Shown: piece after piece, positions 20,545 to 30,010 of the stretch
Layout: the number at the start of each line of letters is the position of its first letter
Numbering within the stretch: position 1 is the first letter of the stretch
Assembly (NCBI GenBank): GCA_963971575.1
Contig: OZ020618.1
Location: 5,148,501 to 5,212,500 of the forward strand
Reading direction: 5' to 3'
From: Liopterus haemorrhoidalis
Lineage: Eukaryota > Arthropoda > Insecta > Coleoptera > Dytiscidae
DNA: 64,000 bases
The notes under the pieces: model-generated
Seen by the model: only the letters and a program-made list of their open reading frames with translations
Told to the model about the DNA's origin: nothing
Database searches by the model: none
Made by a program: the position numbers and the translations under genes

Positions 20545-20688
20545 TGTTTTTTTAAATTTATTCAAAAACTATAAACCGTACCTTAAAATGAAAATTATTT
20601 TTGAGATATACGACTCAAAATTTTGTATATATTTGAGTATTCACATTCTGAAGGAAATCAGAGAAAAAAAAAATGTTGGTCATAAATT
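20545..20688 (+). repeat. C-repeat copy 1
   Basis: Shares CTGTTTTTTTAAATTTATTC, then 'aaaaact.taaaccgta', 'ttatttttg.gat.tacgactcaaaa' and 'gtattcacatt.tgaag' with 56580-56705. This is a diverged two-copy interspersed repeat of ~140 bp. No ends, ORF or target duplication seen. Confidence 0.6.
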
Positions 20689-20724
20689 GAAAAAATCGTA
20701 AGGGCCACCCCCTTACGATTTTTT
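20689..20724. repeat. Perfect 15-bp-stem hairpin
   Basis: AAAAAATCGTAAGGG and CCCTTACGATTTTTT face each other across six bases. The stem sequence recurs at the far end of the adjacent fold-back (AAAAAATCGTAA near 22234), so it probably belongs to that element's terminus. Confidence 0.7.
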
Positions 20725-22245
20725 CGATTTTTTCGAATCTGATAACCACATTTTAAGCATATTTTTGTGAATTTTTTTCAAATCTATGGTTAAATTTATT
20801 CATTTTCAAACTAAGTACATATATAAAGTATGTTTTGAAGAAGATACAAAAAAATTTTGAAGGCAAAATATGGCGAAATGAGCCAGCTGTGGCAAATCTT
20901 CTCAGACTCCGGGAAAAAAAATTAGATTTTGCGATGACCAGCATAACTCGTCACTGGATCATCTGAAATGAAAAATCCAAAAAGATTTTGTTAGTTTATG
21001 AGTTTGCCGAGGTAACGACGTTGAGATATTTTTTTTTCATGTTTTTTTTTTTGTTTATCTATCACAAATATACTCATTTTTAGGTTTTTTTTAGGGGGAA
21101 TTAATTTTTTTTGTCTTCTAAGTAACGCTAAAAACTGAAAAATCATTTTAAAAATAAAAACTCAACGTCATTACTTCGGCAAACTCATTAACTAACAAAA
21201 TCTTTTTGGATTTTTGATTTCAGATGATCCAGTGACGAGTTATGCTGATCACCGCAAAATCTAATTTTTTCCCGGAGTCGGAGAAGATTTGACACAGCTG
21301 GCTCATTTCGCCATATTTTGCCTTCAAAATTTTTTTGTATCTTCAAAACATACTTTATATATGTACTTATGGTCTATTTCAAAGTAGAATAATGTGTGTA
21401 AGAAGATAGGAGCTGTTTGTCCTTGCTTCGGATTGGTTTAAATCGTCATCCCTATTACACTGTAAAAATATTGTTTTTAGTCCAAGTTGACAGATGTTCA
21501 GTGTCGTACATTGGAAATATATATTATTTAATTTTTCTCATATATTTTGTTATTATTTACATATTTAGACTTTTATTTATATTCTTGGCGTAGATTTTAT
21601 GGAGAAAATTCTCCATGTAATTAGTTTTTACGCAGTTATATATTTTTTAGGTTATCTGACATATAAATATTTTTTGACACTTGACATTTAACAGATCAAG
21701 AGAGAGGACTAATGTGAGGCCAAAAGACAGCCCAGCTGATTGTGCCCAAAGAAGAAGTTATTGATATAATTTTTAGACCTTCATATATACATATATTTTT
21801 AATTTTTATTTACAATAATTATTTAAATAAGAAACTTTAGCTCTGAAGATATATTGTTTGTTTTATTGCTTTGTTTAAACTCTTTTAGCCAAATCTCTTA
21901 ACTTTTTCAAATTTTCCATTAAACTGAATTTATGTCGCATAAATAACGTAAGTGTATTATCTGCCTTGTTTATTTCAATATCTTACTAACCTTTTTTATA
22001 TTAAAAAAAAAAAAAACACTTGCTAACCCAGTTGCTACGCCCATGCCCTAGTTGTAACTTATTTTAAATTTCCCGGTATACTGTATTTGATCAGTGTAAA
22101 TCGTACTCGGTTCGCAGCGCTATCTACTTTTTTCTACTTTGAAATAGACCATAGTTTGAAAATGAATAAATTTAACCATAGATTTGAAAAAAATTCACAA
22201 AAATATGCTTAAAATGTGGTTATCAGATTCGAAAAAATCGTAAAA
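20725..22245. mobile_element. Large fold-back element (F1), with nested insertion
   Basis: Left arm (~20735-21060) and right arm (21090-21369 plus 22152-22240) are near-perfect inverted copies. Matching landmarks are GAATCTGATAACCACATTTT/AAAATGTGGTTATCAGATTC, GAGCCAGCTGTGGC/ACAGCTGGCTC and GATGATCCAGTGACGAG. Without the nested TA element the whole is ~740 bp with ~320-bp arms. There is no coding content. A second member is at 25987-26783. Transcripts would form a long hairpin. Confidence 0.85.
21370..22151. mobile_element. TA-flanked MITE nested in fold-back F1
   Basis: The 782-bp insert has perfect 20-bp inverted ends, TGGTCTATTTCAAAGTAGAA, and TA on both sides (21368-21369, 22152-22153). 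It splits the right arm of F1, so it is younger. A TA target suggests Tc1/mariner-type mobilisation. No transposase remnant seen. Confidence 0.85.
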
Positions 22246-22300
22246 TCACCCCTCATGAATCTTTGTGCCCCGTGCAACTGCTCCAATGCCAGGCCGTTAC
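22246..22300 (+). mobile_element. hAT-MITE right end (relative of 673-942)
   Basis: TTTGTGCCCCGTGCAAC..CCAATGCCAGGCCGTTACTACGGCTCT parallels the right end of the 673-942 MITE (gcgcccctggcac..CCGATGCCAGGGCGTAGCTACGGCTCTG). Only ~55 bp survive next to fold-back F1. Confidence 0.55.
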
Positions 22301-22808
22301 TACGGCTCTCTATGTATCTATCTATTTTGGAAAAATAAGATGAAAATATAATGAATAATAAAACCACCAATACATAAATTTTTACTTCCAAACCCCAAAA
22401 TCTTTTTTTACAGCTTTCTTTTATAACTTTTCTTTAGTGTGTATTGTATAATGAATGTTGAAAAGCATCTGCGAAATTGATAATAGTAATAAACATGGGA
22501 GTATTAGGGCGTAATACCGGTAACTTATTGCTTATACATGTTCCTTGTGACTGACGTCGAAGACCGAGCAAAGGCGCTTTGATAAATTCAACGTATATTA
22601 TCTTTGCGAGGTCATGGAACACGGCGTCTTAGGTGCATTATAAATGAACTAATATCCGGGTAATTAATTGTTCGGAAAAGATATTTTAGAACTCATTTCT
22701 CTTCTCACAAAAGCGAAAGTATTTGGCACGGTAAAATTAAGTAAATTTAACCCAGGCATCATAGATTTTATAAGGATAAAAATATTTGACCTATGAAAAA
22801 AATATATG
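22301..22808. other. AT-rich spacer
   Basis: No gene recognised. Frames at 22209-22391 and 22434-22622 (-) have no domain signature. Confidence 0.4.
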
Positions 22809-23289
22809 ATCTACAGCAGGGGTGGCCAACCTTTTTGGAAGCAAGGGCGCAATTAAGAATTTTCAGAGACGTTGCGGACGCAATGATATGTAATGACATC
22901 ATATATGTTTTGTTTTTTATTGTTAAAGTTAATTTTATTTATTTTTTTCATTTATCAATTTTAATTTCTTAAAAAAAAAAATGATTTTGTTAATTTTTGT
23001 CATTTTTAATTTTGAATCTTTTTATTTGATTTTACTTATAGGTTAAAATCCCATTTTTTTTGAAAAAATGCTCTTCTTCATTTTTAACACAACATAATAC
23101 AACAAAATAATAATAATAATTTTATTGAACGACATTTATTACAAAAAATTACGTAATATATGATAAATTATTATTTGTTAATGAGAAGGTTAAGACTGTT
23201 TCTTGACATAAGTTTTCAAAATCAGGACAGTAATTTGATACTGCTACTCTTAAACTATCATCCAATGATCAGTTTTAATAAAATGAAAC

Positions 23290-24264
23290 ATAAAAAATTG
23301 ATGTGAAGTGTGAATTTTCACACATTTCTGGGTTTTGCAGGTATTTAGTAACTGAACGATGATTATTTGCCAAAACAAATTTTATGTCAAAATATTTTTT
23401 TATGAGTTTTAATTCGAATGCCTAATACCATTATTTAAGTTTCTAAATATATGCAGTATTTTTTTTATACAGCAAAGTTCATTAAGATTTTGAAAATTGC
23501 ACCTATGGCTTCCATTGCTTGCTTACATCAGAAGTCCCGCCCTTTGATTTCGTCAAACATAGAATTAAATTATAATTTCAACACTTTTCACTGGTTATTA
23601 AATTTACGCTTTTAAAAATTAAATGCAACATTTACCAAATATAACTAGAATTTTAACAAAATTATTTAAACAAAATAAAAATGCAAAAAAAAAAACAAAA
23701 AATAAAATCAACAGGATTCGAACCCTAGTTTGCAAGTTAACTTATATTATTAAGCGTACGACAAATCCAACCACGCCACGAGAGCCTCTGATCTGGTATG
23801 TTACACAACGTATTAAATAGTTAACATATTTTAGTTAAAAACACAAAAAATGCGTTATTTTCCGAAAACATAATCTGATCAAAAATTCCTGTTGTACTAT
23901 TCCGGTTCAAACCAATGTACATTACTTAGAATTTTTTCAGATTTTTAGTTTAAACCATCTAAGCTACAGGGTGTGGGACAAAAAATTTTTTGCACAATTT
24001 TGGCAAAAATCGCTTCAAAATAATTTATTTTGCAAAAATAAAATTTTGATCGTTAATCCACGTACTAATGGCTTTCATTTGATACCCTACTCAGAATTTA
24101 AAAAAAATATTTTTTTTTTCGATGAGCACATATTTGTTTATATTTTTAGAGGGATATGTTTTTTAGATGTTTTAGTATTTTTCATATGTGCGGGTCAAAG
24201 AGTTGTATAAGCAAGCCAAATTTCAACTCTCTAGGTTTAGCCGTTTGGCTACAATTTTTACCGA

Positions 24265-24298
<34 letters not shown>

Positions 24299-24346
24299 GA
24301 CAAAATGACGGTATAAGGGTTTTTTGGTCATACCTACAAAACCCTA
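23290..24346 (-). repeat. A-repeat copy 3 (inverted, full length)
   Basis: On the minus strand it reads left end AGGGTTTTGTAGGTATGACC (24345), a TCTG tract (~24305-24264), the 'gccaaacggct' block, the GATCAGATTATG block, and ends with TACCTGCAAAACCC and a GTGTGAAAATTCACAC palindrome near 23310. It sits inside the hAT and so inserted later. Its tRNA-like module differs from that of the other copies (see 23711-23795). Confidence 0.85.
23711..23795 (-). other. tRNA-like module with perfect B box, in A-repeat copy 3
   Basis: The minus strand contains TGGCGTGGTTGG (A-box-like) and, ~50 bases later, GGTTCGAATCC, an exact match to the Pol III B-box consensus. The intervening sequence and the flanks differ from the module in copies 2, 4 and 6. 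The segment is ~85 bases, tRNA-sized, but I cannot build a complete cloverleaf with paired acceptor stems. Best read as a SINE-type promoter. Confidence 0.5.
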
Positions 24347-24610
24347 AAAATGGCGTTAAAATTCGTTAGAATTCGCTAAAATGATATTTTTTGTAGTGGA
24401 ACTACTTATATTTTATTATATAGGGAGGTATTTAATATGGCATAATAAAAACTTAATTGAAATTTTCAATTAATAAATAAGTATTTAATTCCAAGAAAAT
24501 TTTGCTTAAAAGTTGGAAAATTAAATTGATTGGAAATAAAATTTAAAAAAATATTTTAATTTACCAGGAATCGTATAGCGGGCGCGGGGTTGGCCACCCC
24601 TGATCTACAG

Positions 24611-24825
24611 AATAGTACCTATGAAAATAATAGCTTACCGATGTATTAAATAATTGATCTATGGTTTTAATTTTTGACCTATTATTGAGCTATAGAAATA
24701 TTTATCGACCTATGAAAATAATTATCAACCTATGTAAATATTTAATAAATCTATGGAAATAATCATATGCCTACTGATATAATTATTGATCTATAAAATT
24801 AATACTTGACCTATATGTACTCTTG
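24611..24825. other. AT-rich spacer with irregular 'gacctatg' motif
   Basis: A degenerate motif (..ttgacctat.gaaaataatt..) recurs about every 30-40 bases from ~22780 to 24810 on both sides of the hAT. It may be an old, decayed tandem repeat. Confidence 0.4.
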
Positions 24826-25190
24826 CTAGTTAGTAAGGGTTTGGTTAGAAGAAGCCGAGTGAAGCGAGCTACCCATCTTCTAATTTAATGACAAAACACT
24901 ATCTTAGGTTAGGTTGGGTTAGAAGAAGCCGAGCGAAGCACGCTACCCATCTTCTAGTTTAATGACAAAATGCTATCTTAGCTTAGGTTAGGTTAGTAAG
25001 GGTTTGATTAGAAGAAGCCGAGCGAAGCGAGCTACTCATCTTCTAGTTTAATGACAAAAAACTATTTTAGCTTAGGTTAGGTTAGTAAGGGTTTGGTTAG
25101 AAGAAGCCGAGCGAAGCGAGCTACCCATCTTCTAGTTTAATGACAAAACACTATCTTAGATTAGGTTAGGTTAATAAGGGTTCTGGAAGA
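24826..25190 (+). repeat. Four-copy ~89-bp tandem repeat
   Basis: AGAAGAAGCCGAG starts at 24847, 24921, 25010 and 25099, giving unit lengths 74, 89 and 89. Each unit carries GCCGAGCGAAGCGAGCTAC and ends in TTAGGTTAGGTTAG, two to three steps of the insect telomere pentamer TTAGG. The first unit lacks the 15-base 'ttagtaagggtttgg' portion. No ORF. Confidence 0.9.
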
Positions 25191-25214
25191 AAAAAAAACA
25201 GACCGAATTAAATC

Positions 25215-25323
25215 ACACACCTAATAGTTAGAAAATGGTTGCTACGGTTACTCATGGGATTGTTATATTGTAAGAGAGTTTAACCAAAAGATTAAACTTG
25301 GTTAAGCTTTCAGAAACCGGCCC
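25215..25323 (-). mobile_element. Half-copy of GGGCCGGTTTCTGAAAG MITE
   Basis: Matches the right two thirds of the complete MITE at 53100-53235 (GTTAGAAAATGGTTGCTA.., ..TTTCAGAAACCGGCCC). The right end is followed by TAA, the same triplet as in the complete copy. The left end is missing. Confidence 0.7.
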
Positions 25324-25326
25324 TAA

Positions 25327-25986
25327 ATGTTTCCATTTTTAAATGCCTACAGGTCACGTGATTAAAATGATGTAAACTCAAATTATTTTAGGAGATTCAT
25401 CTATGACCGACAGTTATCTTGCCTAGGATATCTTATAATACAGTCCTGATTATTTGGTACTGTATTTTTTTAACTATTTTTTTTTTCCTCATCCGCAAAC
25501 TATCGTATTGCTGATACCCGTATATTATATTTCAATTGTACTTGAATATGTTTTCTTGGTGTTTAATTTCATTTCACCGACTGTATTCAAGGTAAACTGT
25601 ACGATAACAATCGTCATAATTACATATATGTTTATTCTGACGAATGCGGTAACTGATAAAACACTGGATAATTGGGTATATACTGAGAAAATCAATAAAG
25701 CAAATTTTAGAATCAGCGCCAAATAATTTGGCAACGACTCAAAATAACAATTACAACATTCAAAAGAAATACTAATGGTTTTATTTAAATTTGTTCCCGC
25801 TATTATTTGAATGTTACATCCTGCGGTAACGACTCAAATGTATAACTGTCAAATTCAAAATAAAAACTAATGATTTAAATGTCGTTAATGTCGTCGTCGA
25901 AGATGATGATTGCTGATCCTCAGATTTTTGATAAAAATTAACTTTATATTATTGCAATTATTATTCGCTATGTTAATAACTATTAA
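25327..25986. other. AT-rich spacer
   Basis: Two overlapping open frames on opposite strands (25454-25734) are hydrophobic but show no transposase, receptor or other motif. I do not call either a gene. Confidence 0.4.
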
Positions 25987-26783
25987 GGGGGGGGTCTACA
26001 TTTTAAGCATATTTTTGTGAATTTTTTTCAAATCTATGGTTAAATTTATTCATTTTCAAACTAAGTACATATATAAAGTATGTTTTGAAGAAGATACAAA
26101 AAAATTTTGAAGGCAAAATATGGCGAAATGAGCCAGCTGTGGCAAATCTTCTCAGAAAAAAATTAGATTTTGCGGTGACCAGCATAACTCGTCACTGGAT
26201 CATCTGAAATCAAAAATCCAAAAAGATTTTGTTAGTTTATGAGTTTGCCGAGGTAATGACGTTGAGATATTTTTTTTTCATGTTTTTTTTTTTATTTAAC
26301 TATCACAAATATACTCATTTTTAGGTTTTTTTTATCTAGTAATGACGTTGAGTTTTTTATTTTTAAAATGATTTTTCATTTTTTAACGTTACTTAGAAGA
26401 CAAAAAAAATTAATTCCCCCTAAAAAAAAACCTAAAAATTAGTATATTTGTGATTGTTAAATAAAAAAAAAAACATGAAAAAAAAATATATCTCCACGTC
26501 GTTACCTCGGCAAACTCATAAACTAACATAATCTTTTTGGATTTTTGATTCAGATTATCCAGTGACGAGTTATGCTGGTCACCGCAAAATCTATTTTTTT
26601 CCCGGAGTCTGAGAAGATTTGCCACAGCTGGCTCATTTCGCCATATTTTGCCTTCAAAATTTTTTTGTATCTTCTTCAAAACATACTTTATATATGTACT
26701 TAGTTTGAAAATGAATAAATTTAACCATAATTTGAAAAAAAATCACAAATATATGCTTAAAATGTGGTTATCAGACCCCCCCC
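25987..26783. mobile_element. Large fold-back element (F2), TTAA-flanked
   Basis: 797 bp, with arms of ~320 bp homologous to those of F1 (same GAGCCAGCTGTGGC and GTCACTGGATCATCTGA landmarks). Termini are G-runs and C-runs (GGGGGGGGTCT...AGACCCCCCC-type), each next to TTAA (25983-25986, 26784-26787). TTAA is the piggyBac target, but no other piggyBac feature is present, so superfamily remains unassigned. Confidence 0.8.
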
Positions 26784-27493
26784 TTAAAGAGTTTTGACAC
26801 ATATTCTAAGTTTATTGGAAACCAAAGCAAAAAAATCTACGTTCTACGTCTACGTCAATTGGAAACCATCCTTTAATATTACAACCTGAGAAATGTAGAT
26901 TTTTGCATACTGAAATTTCTTATTAAGGGATAAAAACTAAAAATATTACTTACCAACAAACGATTTTTTATAGCCTTTCAGCCATTAGAACAATTTTTAT
27001 TTATGTTTTTCAAATTGTTAATGTTAACATCAATATTTTCTGTCACCGAAGCGAGCATACCAGTGTTAGTGATTAATAAAATTACCAGAAAAAAATTGGT
27101 TTTATTGTTAATTTAGTTCCCGCTGTTTTTTAAATTTGTAACATCCGGTATTACATATATCAGCGCCTCTAACGTGAAATTGAGTTACACACGTAACGTA
27201 CCTTGGTTCCTGTACTTAATAACCTGTTAAAAATTAATTTACTTCAAACAAACCAGAGGCGCCACATGTTTAATATATTATAATGTCTGAAGACATCTAG
27301 AAATGTAATTAAAAACATAATTACTTAGTATTTATAGACATATACATTACAATAATTATGTATTATTTTATTTATTATTACCAATGAAAACTCATTAACT
27401 ATAAATTAAAACATGTATGGTAATTTTTGAATGAGTGCTATTGAAAATTACTGTAACTTTAATCACTAAATAGAAGATTACAGCAAAATAATT
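26784..27493. other. AT-rich spacer
   Basis: No recognised gene. A patch at ~27130-27260 is slightly GC-richer and unremarkable. Confidence 0.4.
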
Positions 27494-27516
27494 ACTCCCT
27501 CCGTCCGAAAATATGT
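27494..27516 (+). other. Stowaway-like terminus fragment
   Basis: TACTCCCTCCGTCCGAAAAT matches the terminal motif of plant Stowaway/mariner MITEs (CTCCCTCCGTYCC after TA). Only one end exists and it is cut by B-repeat copy 2, so it may be chance or a truncated insect relative. Confidence 0.3.
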
Positions 27517-27518
27517 GA

Positions 27519-28334
27519 TAGGGATTTGCAGCTAAGCACCCTACCATCTGGTGAGCGTTTCATGAACTTGTGTACATCAGATAACATTTCGTTTTGTGTA
27601 TTGGTTTTGTATGAAGTTTGTTTTTAAAGTTTTATTATAATCATTGAAAAATGTATAATACATATTGTTGTGTGCCTATGTGCAATTCATTGCAAAGAAG
27701 AAACCCGGAAATATCGTTTCATTTGTTTCCACTAATATCAGACACCGTACGGTTCGAAACAAAATTGGGAAGCAAGAGGTTAGGAATCGACGCGATGTTT
27801 AGATAAACAATTTAAAAATTGGAAAAAAAGTGAGCCCTTATATCAAAGTTTGCTCATTACATTTTAATGATAGTGACTTCAAAAAATATTTTCAATTTTG
27901 TATTTATTATCGCATATCTTGAAAATTCCTGTTATTGTGTGTGGGTTTTTAATGCACAAGTCTGTAGGCATAATGCATAAATCATTATGAACTCTCTGTT
28001 TTTTTCAGTGACTCCACACAATATTATATGCCCAGCATTGTAGATTTCTACCCCTTGGTAAACAACACGGGAATTATTATTTCCCCCAATATAGTTAAAA
28101 TAATCGACAATGGAAAACCGCCATAACTTAAAACCAGATCACAAAATGTAGTATTTTAGATGTTTACAAATAATGTCACTTCACAAAATCAGAAAATCCC
28201 AAACAATTATTTATTTTTTGTCGTTTTTTGATACACTTTTCGCTATTATTTACTAGTAAATGTCAAGTGGTATCTGATTTAGAATGGTTTCAAAAAAATC
28301 CGCGTGGCGCTACGATCTTAAAATTTTTCCCCTA
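27519..28334 (+). mobile_element. B-repeat copy 2
   Basis: 816 bp, nearly identical over its whole length to 9736-10552, with the same TAGGG...CCCCTA ends and single-base differences only. This shows recent amplification. The noncoding two thirds contain the same 'ccttggtaaacaacacggg' and 'ggcgctacgatc' blocks. Confidence 0.85.
27651..27806 (+). pseudogene. THAP-domain fragment in B-repeat copy 2
   Basis: Same start as copy 1 (MYNTYCCVPMCNSL). One A fewer before the 3' part restores a frame ending GIDAMFR, which is closer to the ancestral reading. The stop comes before the C-x2-H closing pair, which lies downstream in another frame. 51 residues; not a functional transposase. Confidence 0.65.
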
Positions 28335-28787
28335 TACATTTTGATTTTATTTTAATTAAGTTCTTCCACATGACATAATAGAATGATGGTGTAAAAATGA
28401 TGAGGAAATGATATAAAGAGAAAAAGAAACTCGGAAAATAAATGAGGTTAGGAAGGTTAACAATAAATTGAGTAGATACAGAGGATAAAAAATTGTTGTC
28501 ATGTTGTATAGTAGACATCAGAGAACAAGGGTGTGAATTAAACGAGATTTTAAATTAGTCCCTTGTTTCTTTTCTCTTTTGATTCGTAGAATTTGATGTA
28601 GAGGAAAATGGATTTGTTATGTATTCTTTTTATCTATATGAAACAAAAATGTTTCCACTTATGGGATCGGAAATTTTGAAATCAACTCAGAAAAAGTTAG
28701 AGAGAAGGAGAGATAAGAGATTGAAGAAAGAAAGAGAAATAAAAATGTATTTAGAAATTGATTCTAAATTTGAAGAGCCGGTGATAC
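28335..28787. other. AT-rich spacer
   Basis: The plus-strand frame 28619-28825 has a Lys/Arg/Glu-rich stretch (KKLERRRDKRLKKER) from A-rich DNA and runs into an E-repeat. Not called as a gene. Confidence 0.4.
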
Positions 28788-28970
28788 AAATAAATAGTCT
28801 ATTTCTTTGGTTTAAGCGGAACTAGAGTTTGCAATCTAGTAACATTTAACGTTGGAAAGAAGATGTTGGTTATTTTGTTTCGCAAACGACTACTATCGTT
28901 CAAAAGTGAACTCGTGACAACAACAAGAAAATTAAAATTCTTTTGCTTAAACGTTTAAAAAAACCTATAC
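28788..28970 (+). repeat. E-repeat copy 1
   Basis: Shares TAGTCTATTTCTTTGGTT, then 'ggc/gg.actag', 'aactcgtgacaac' and 'ttt..a.ggcctat'-like ends with 36788-36967. A ~180-bp repeat without coding potential. Confidence 0.55.
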
Positions 28971-29370
28971 AGTGGCGGTAAAAATATTTCAATATTTAAA
29001 TTCAAATATTTCATTAGGTTTTTCTTTTATTTTGTCGCTTGGTTTTTCGGATTGTCTTTTTTCTTTTCCATTTAGGGTTTTGTAGGTATGAACACCAAAA
29101 AACCCTTATAATGTGTCTTACTTTGCCGCTATTACTGATTCACCATTTTTGACAAACGCGTCATACACAAACACACGATGTCTTACGGGGTGTAATGGGG
29201 TGTAAAGAATGGGGTATTCAGCCATGATGTACACTAAACTGCACGAACTGACGGTTGGAATGGAGCCTACTGCTTGCTTCTACCCTCCCTACCTGCAGAG
29301 TACTACCCGTTTCAAAAACGTCAAGTTCCAATGGCCCACCCTGTATATATATATATATATACAGGGTGTA

Positions 29371-29413
<43 letters not shown>

Positions 29414-29449
29414 TTTGTGAAATGAAACATCTATAGGCGTGGATAAACA
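28971..29449. repeat. A-repeat left-end fragment, MITE-like end and TA microsatellite
   Basis: 29074-29110 is the first ~37 bp of an A-repeat (AGGGTTTTGTAGGTATG.., AAAAAACCCTTATA). 29205-29343 ends AATGGCCCACCCTGTA, a common insect MITE terminus. 29337-29368 is a perfect 32-bp palindrome (CACCCTG, a TA run, CAGGGTG). A TA microsatellite follows to 29409. Open frames across it are spurious. Confidence 0.6.
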
Positions 29450-30010
29450 AGCAAATTATTATTTTTTTAAAAAATCGTTTTTTTATGATATTTTCACCAA
29501 AAATATGTCCAAACACTTTTCTCCCTGACCATATTTTCCATAAGGGTTGATCTAAAAATCTGAAAAAATCTAAGTAATGAACAATGAAGGGAACCAGAGT
29601 AGTTCAACAGGAATTTTTGATTAGATTAGGTTTTCGAGTATTATCGGATTTTTTGTGTCGTCAAAAAAATAATTACATTTTTTAAAATTTGTTGTGTGGT
29701 ATCAAAAGAAAGCTCTTAAGACGTAGATTAAAGAACTGAAAGTAGTTTTTTAAAATTTCTTTAGTTAAATATATTATTTATTTTTTTCAAAAATGTATTA
29801 AAAAAGTGTTGTTCCGTACCTTTTAACCAGAAAGGGTTACTCTAAAAATCTGAAAAAAAGTAATGTATATTGACCTGAACCGGAAACAAAAGGAATTTTT
29901 GATGAAATTGCGTTTTTGGAAAATGTTGTAATTTTTGTGTTTTTGACAAAATTAATTAATTATTTTATTTCGTGGCTAAATGATGGCTAATAATGTTATG
30001 GATTTTTTGT
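29450..30010 (+). repeat. Diverged A-repeat-like block, two internal modules
   Basis: The 'ctaaaaatctgaaaaaa..taagtaatg' and 'caacaggaatttttgat.agatta' module of the A-repeat occurs twice (29548-29640 and 29830-29915), separated by a 'gtggtatcaaaagaaagctctt' block also present at 36757. This defines an A-like subfamily shared with 36640-37700 and 63560-64000. Confidence 0.6.

Larger units (their letters stand above)
22817..24602. mobile_element. Non-autonomous hAT with nested A-repeat
   Basis: Ends CAGGGGTGGCCAACC and GGTTGGCCACCCCTG are near-perfect inverses. The exact 8-bp duplication ATCTACAG flanks them (22809-22816, 24603-24610). Total 1786 bp, of which ~1.06 kb is a nested inverted A-repeat, leaving ~0.73 kb of AT-rich hAT sequence without transposase. 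Confidence 0.9.

Noticed and set aside
25454..25734. 90-codon hydrophobic frame (+) and 69-codon frame (-) overlapping
   Set aside because: Mutually antisense in AT-rich DNA, no conserved motif on either strand.
28619..28825. 68-codon frame with a basic coiled-coil-like stretch
   Set aside because: A-rich codons give Lys/Arg/Glu; the 3' end lies in a dispersed repeat shared with 36.8 kb.
29209..29430. Open frames running into a TA microsatellite
   Set aside because: The end is a TA repeat coding Tyr-Ile alternation and the front is a MITE-like terminus.
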